From assembly GCF_030269665.1 (NCBI RefSeq), contig NZ_BSTS01000003.1, positions 248,001 to 312,000 on the forward strand: DNA of 64,000 nucleotides, written 5' to 3'. Numbering within the stretch: the stretch's first letter is position 1; the number at the start of each line of letters is the position of its first letter. Below, one piece after another: positions 60,554 to 64,000 of this stretch. Made by a program: the position numbers and the translations under genes. The notes under the pieces are model-generated. The model had not been told where the DNA came from. It made no database searches and saw only the letters and a list, made by a program, of their open reading frames with translations. Origin of the DNA: Actinomycetospora sp. NBRC 106375. Lineage in GTDB: Bacteria; Actinomycetota; Actinomycetes; Mycobacteriales; Pseudonocardiaceae.

Positions 60554-61077
60554 CCGCACCGCTGACGATCCGCGTCGCCGAGGCCGCCGACGTGGACTCC
60601 CTGCTCGCCCTCGTCCACAGCGCCTACCGCGGGCCGTCCGGCCGTGAGGGCTGGACCTCCGAGGCCGACCTCATCGACGGGCCCCGCACCACGCGCGAGC
60701 TGCTGGCCGCCGACGTGGCGAACCCGGCCATCACCGTCCTCGTGGCCGGCAACCTGGTCGGATGCGCCGCGGTCACCCTCGAGCCGGGCGCGGAGACGGC
60801 CTCGTTCGGGATGTTCGCGGTGCGGCCCGGCACCCAGCGCGGCGGCATCGGGTCGACGCTGCTGGACGCCGCGGAGGACCATGCCCGCGACCGCGGCGCG
60901 ACGACGATGGTGATGTGCGTGATCGACCGCCGCGCGGAGCTCATCGCCTGGTACGAGCGCCGCGGCTACGTGCGCACGGGGGAGTCGCGGCCGTTCCCGT
61001 ACGGGGAGGAAGGGGTCGGCGAGCCGCGCGACGACGACTTCAGGTTCGCCGTCCTGGAGAAGAATCTGCGAGGCTGA
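60550..61077 (+). CDS. GNAT-family N-acetyltransferase
   Basis: The 175-residue protein has the GNAT fold: IRVAEAADVDSLLALVHSAY, the acetyl-CoA motif MFAVRPGTQRGGIGSTLLDAA (QRGGIG) and IAWYERRGYVRTGE. The acceptor is unknown. It is coupled to DUF1365 by a GTGA overlap, but probably has no direct part in lipid modification. Confidence 0.88.
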   Translation: MTAPLTIRVAEAADVDSLLALVHSAYRGPSGREGWTSEADLIDGPRTTRELLAADVANPAITVLVAGNLVGCAAVTLEPGAETASFGMFAVRPGTQRGGIGSTLLDAAEDHARDRGATTMVMCVIDRRAELIAWYERRGYVRTGESRPFPYGEEGVGEPRDDDFRFAVLEKNLRG

Positions 61078-61081
61078 GCGG

Positions 61082-61672
61082 GTGCCCGACCTGACCCTCG
61101 CGCAGGACGCCGACGCCGACGCGGTCCTGAGCACCAACCCGCTGGCGCTGCTGATCGGGATGCTGCTCGACCAGCAGTTCCCGATGGAGCGCGCCTTCGC
61201 CTCGCCCGCCCTGCTCACCGAGCGCATCGGCGGCCCGATCACGGCCCGGGGCATCGCGGAGTACGACACCGAGGCGCTCGTCGCGGCCTTCACCGGGCCG
61301 CCGGCGCTGCACCGGTACCCGCGTTCCATGGCCGAGCGGGTGCAGGCGCTGTGCCGCCTCATCGTGTCCGACTGGGGCGGGGAGGCCGAGCGGCTCTGGG
61401 TCGACGCGGGCAGCGGGCGGGAGGTGCTCGCCAACCTGCAGTCGCTGCCGGGCTTCGGCAAGCAGAAGGCGCAGATCTTCACCGCGCTGCTGGGGAAGCA
61501 GTGCGGGGTGGAGCCGGAGGGCTGGCGTGAGGCGGCGGGCCACTACGGCGACGACGGCTCGCGGCGCTCGATCGCCGACGTCGTCGACCCCGTGACGCTC
61601 GGCGAGGTGCGCGAGTTCAAGCAGGCCCAGAAGAAGGCGGCGAAGGCCGCGAAGGCGGAAGCGAGCTCCTGA
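61082..61672 (+). CDS. HhH-GPD-type base excision DNA repair protein
   Basis: The 196-residue protein belongs to the HhH-GPD superfamily: NPLALLIGMLLDQQFPMERAF, LQSLPGFGKQKAQIFTALLGK (the helix-hairpin-helix) and a C-terminal Lys/Ala-rich tail. The catalytic Asp expected about 20 residues after the hairpin may be the one in IADVVDP, but this is uncertain. No iron-sulfur Cys cluster is seen. GTG 61082 starts 4 bases after the GNAT stop. Confidence 0.85.
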   Translation: MPDLTLAQDADADAVLSTNPLALLIGMLLDQQFPMERAFASPALLTERIGGPITARGIAEYDTEALVAAFTGPPALHRYPRSMAERVQALCRLIVSDWGGEAERLWVDAGSGREVLANLQSLPGFGKQKAQIFTALLGKQCGVEPEGWREAAGHYGDDGSRRSIADVVDPVTLGEVREFKQAQKKAAKAAKAEASS

Positions 61673-61768
61673 GCGACCGTGCTCCCGGTGGCGCCACCCA
61701 CGACCAGGGTTGAGGGTGGATGCTGTGGGCACCCGCCGGCGAGGGCAGGTGCCGAGGAGGCGACGAGC

Positions 61769-62224
61769 GTGAACCGACGTCAGGACGACGACGGGCAACC
61801 GATCCTGATCACCGAGGCGGCGGTCTCGTACGACGAGGAGTTCGCTGCGCGCAAGAAGCGGTACTCGATCATCATGGCGTGCCGCATCCCGTGCCTGTTG
61901 CTCGCGGGCGTCTTCGGGATCGCCTTCCAGCTGCCGTGGGTCGCGGTGGCGTTCATCGTGCTGTCGGTGCCGCTGCCGTGGGTGGCGGTCCTCATCGCGA
62001 ACGACCGGCCGCCGAAGAAGTCGGAGAAGGCCAACCGCTACCGCAAGAACCACCGCGAGCTGGGGTCGGTGCCCGACGCCCAGATCATCGAGGCGGCCGA
62101 GGCCCTCGACCGGCGCGGCCAGCGCACCGAGGCCCCGCGCCAGGCGCGTCAGGACGCGCCCGACCACGAGCCCCCGCACGTCGTCGACACCGAGCCGCCG
62201 CCCCGCACCGGCAGCGAGGGATAG
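61769..62224 (+). CDS. DUF3099 family membrane protein
   Basis: The 151-residue protein has the DUF3099 opening LITEAAVSYDEEFAARKKRYSIIM and two transmembrane helices (about 37-55 and 60-80), followed by a basic stretch KKSEKANRYRKNHREL and a disordered tail. GTG 61769 follows GAGGAGG. The function of the family is unknown. Confidence 0.85.
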   Translation: MNRRQDDDGQPILITEAAVSYDEEFAARKKRYSIIMACRIPCLLLAGVFGIAFQLPWVAVAFIVLSVPLPWVAVLIANDRPPKKSEKANRYRKNHRELGSVPDAQIIEAAEALDRRGQRTEAPRQARQDAPDHEPPHVVDTEPPPRTGSEG

Positions 62225-62282
62225 CTACCGCGCACCCCGCCCCGCCCGCGATGATCGTGCGGGACGAGGAGCGGGGGAGTGC

Positions 62283-62738
62283 ATGACCGTCACGTTCGAG
62301 CGCCTCGGGCGGTGGTTCCTCGCCGGCGCCGCGCTCTGTCTGGTCGCTCTCCCGGTGGCGCTGCCGGTGCTCGAGGACACCGCGCGGTTCGCGACGGCCC
62401 TCACGTTCGCCGTGCTCGGCGGGAACCTCCTGGTGCAGGGCGTAGTCTGGATCGTCCTGCAGCGCCGGTGGTTCGGGAGCCCGGCCGCGCTCGAGCGCAC
62501 CGCCCGGCGGGGCATACCGACAGCCGCGCAGGTGGTGACGGTGACGAGCACGTCGAGCGCGATCGGCACCGAGCCGCTGCCGGTCCTGGACCTCGACGTC
62601 GGCGGGCGCCGTGTCCGTCGACGCGTGCGTGTGCCCTTCGCCCACGTCGCCGCGGTCCGCCCCGGTGCGGTGCTGCCGGTCCGGGTCGACCCCGAGGGCA
62701 CGCCGGCGATCGTGGTCGAGTGGACGAAGGTGCCCTGA
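62283..62738 (+). CDS. DUF3592-like membrane protein
   Basis: The 151-residue protein has two N-terminal transmembrane helices (about 12-30 and 37-58), then a beta-rich domain (ARRGIPTAAQVVTVTSTSSA, RRRVRVPFAHVAAVRPGAVLPVRVDPEG) like DUF3592 or the NfeD-like small fold. ATG 62283 follows a GGGGAG. Function is unknown. Confidence 0.75.
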   Translation: MTVTFERLGRWFLAGAALCLVALPVALPVLEDTARFATALTFAVLGGNLLVQGVVWIVLQRRWFGSPAALERTARRGIPTAAQVVTVTSTSSAIGTEPLPVLDLDVGGRRVRRRVRVPFAHVAAVRPGAVLPVRVDPEGTPAIVVEWTKVP

Positions 62739-62747
62739 CCTCGGCGC

Positions 62748-64000
62748 TCAGGTGCTGCGATCGGCGGGTCCGAGCGGCGCGGCCAGGGGCGGGAGGGGTG
62801 CGAGGCCGGGCAGCGGTCCCAGGGTCGACCCGGCGCCCCACGCCCGGAGCGGTCCGGTCCCGGCGTCCGGTGGCGGGAGCGTCGCGGGCAGGGCGCGGGA
62901 CGCGGGCCCGTCGGCTCCCGGGACGGTGTGGTGCCCGGCCCCGGGTCGGGCGTGGGAGCCGCCGTGCCCGGACGCCGCTGACGGGTGCGAGGAGTGCGCG
63001 GTCGCGTGGGTCGCCAGGGCGTGGGCGAAGTTCCGCGACGGCGGCACCTGGTCGGCGGCGTCGGACGACCCGGTGGCCGCGGCGTCCTGCTCGGCGCCCT
63101 GGGTGCACCGCCGGGCGGCGTTGATGCACTCCACGCCCTCCTGGGCGCGGCGTTCCGACGACAGGTACTCCAGCAGGGCGTGATCGGTGATCGGGTTGTG
63201 CTGCTGTTCCGGGAAGCTGTCGATGGCGAACTGCCGGCCCGGCGGCACGTCGTCGTAGTTCACGGTGACCCGCAGCGCCGGTACCGGGATGAAGTCCTGG
63301 GCGCACTCGCCGTCCTCGTCGGGATAGACGATGTGCGAGTGGTGGTCCTCGGAATCGAGGTCCTGGCCGTTCCAGCAGCTGGGGAAGTCGAAGACCCGCT
63401 GCAGCGCCGAGCCCTGCGGGCACATGGCGTAGAGGTCGGTCATCCGCCCGCCGGCTCCCGAGCACGTGAACTTCGCGTTGCTGCCCTCGCCGTTCTTCGT
63501 GCCGGCCTTGGCCGACCCCGTGACCAGCGTGATGTTCAGCGGCATCGCCTCCGCGCGCCGCGTGCCGTGGCCGTGGAAGGTGTAGTCGACCGACGACGGC
63601 TCGACGAACGAGCCGATGTTGCCGTCGAGGCTGCCGCCGTCGGCGCCGACGTCGGGCCCCTGTCCGCGCAGGTCGCGGAGCACGGGCCAGAAGAACGGGT
63701 GGCGGTCGCCGTTCGTGCACGTCGTCGAGGACTCCTCGAGCGTCTGGTCCACGGAGGCGAAGTTGGTGCCCTCGTTGCCCGCGTAGTCGTGCGTGTGCTG
63801 GGCGCCGTTGCGCACGCCCGGGGCGATGACGAAGTTGTCCGAGTTGTGGTGGCTGCTCATCGCGCACGTGATCGAGTAACTGCCTCCGGAGAACACCCCG
63901 CCCTGACCGGGGTTCTGCAGCGACCGGATCTGCTGCATGTCGACGTACTCGTTCACGCACGCCCGCCCGATCTTGTCGCGATTCGGGAACTCCTGGCCGC
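62748..64000 (-). CDS. DUF1996 secreted protein, 5' part missing
   Basis: The frame runs from its TGA at 62748 off the right edge, so the N-terminus is not in the window. The visible part has the DUF1996 pattern of a metal- or carbohydrate-related secreted protein: CAMSSHHNSDNFVIAPGV, HTHDYAGNEGTN, HGHGTRRAEAMPLNITLVTGSA, CPQGSALQRVFDFPSCWNG and SDH-HIVYPDEDGECAQDF. Multiple Cys pairs fit an extracytoplasmic protein. The last 100 residues are low-complexity Ala/Pro/His. No function is known; fungal relatives share the domain. Confidence 0.82.
   Translation of the reverse strand, partial: GQEFPNRDKIGRACVNEYVDMQQIRSLQNPGQGGVFSGGSYSITCAMSSHHNSDNFVIAPGVRNGAQHTHDYAGNEGTNFASVDQTLEESSTTCTNGDRHPFFWPVLRDLRGQGPDVGADGGSLDGNIGSFVEPSSVDYTFHGHGTRRAEAMPLNITLVTGSAKAGTKNGEGSNAKFTCSGAGGRMTDLYAMCPQGSALQRVFDFPSCWNGQDLDSEDHHSHIVYPDEDGECAQDFIPVPALRVTVNYDDVPPGRQFAIDSFPEQQHNPITDHALLEYLSSERRAQEGVECINAARRCTQGAEQDAAATGSSDAADQVPPSRNFAHALATHATAHSSHPSAASGHGGSHARPGAGHHTVPGADGPASRALPATLPPPDAGTGPLRAWGAGSTLGPLPGLAPLPPLAAPLGPADRST

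Overview
The window is about 64 kb of very GC-rich DNA (roughly 73-75% by eye) with GTG starts, GTGA stop/start overlaps, a cobalamin-dependent ribonucleotide reductase, LexA, IdeR and a SigB-type sigma factor. This points to an actinobacterium. The gene content fits the Pseudonocardiales (Pseudonocardia or Actinomycetospora type), but that is inference. Several blocks follow the order known from Mycobacterium tuberculosis around Rv2710-Rv2726c: dapF-hflX, lexA with a divergent LysM gene followed by nrdR, sthA, ideR and sigB. Accessory genes are inserted between these blocks.

Left part (1-14 kb): the end of dapF, hflX, a secreted membrane-anchored beta-propeller-like protein, a LysR gene with its middle missing, the SOS locus lexA/LysM protein with candidate operators, nrdR-nrdJ, an endonuclease/exonuclease/phosphatase-fold enzyme, a HipA-like kinase coupled to a DUF3037 gene, and a PEP synthase.

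Accessory part (14-34 kb): a phytase-like esterase lipoprotein, patatin-MFS, a TetR/VOC pair with a clear operator, small genes and a lower-GC island (ribbon-helix-helix protein, HTH-DUF397 pair, small membrane protein), a prolyl oligopeptidase, a frameshifted MetX-like acyltransferase, hydrolases, a PadR regulator, a DUF6295-dienelactone hydrolase operon, an MFS-cupin operon with a divergent LysR, a two-subunit class I fumarase, and two head-to-head genes that have both lost their 5' halves (a methyltransferase remnant and half of an Lrp regulator).

Right part (34-64 kb): a baeRF2/Rv2629-like protein, kynureninase-sthA, DUF4192, galE-HAD, ideR, a thiosulfate sulfurtransferase, and an acetyl-CoA control set. 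That set is AcuC deacetylase, a type II Pat-like acetyltransferase and, 4 kb further on, acetyl-CoA synthetase carrying the acetylatable lysine motif. Then come sigB (with an ECF-type promoter), dtd with a methyltransferase, a phospholipid acyltransferase, an M50-like membrane protease, and a lipid-modification cluster (cyclopropane/branched fatty acid methyltransferase, DUF1295, FAD oxidoreductase, DUF1365). The cluster is interrupted by a peroxiredoxin and a hydrolase. The end holds GNAT, HhH-GPD, DUF3099, a DUF3592-like protein and a DUF1996 gene that runs off the window.

Long inverted repeats mark many gene ends. At least three belong to one related family (about 2923-2987, 17226-17285, 52318-52383), and a second family starts with AGCGAAG. 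No rRNA, tRNA, CRISPR array, transposase or prophage was seen.
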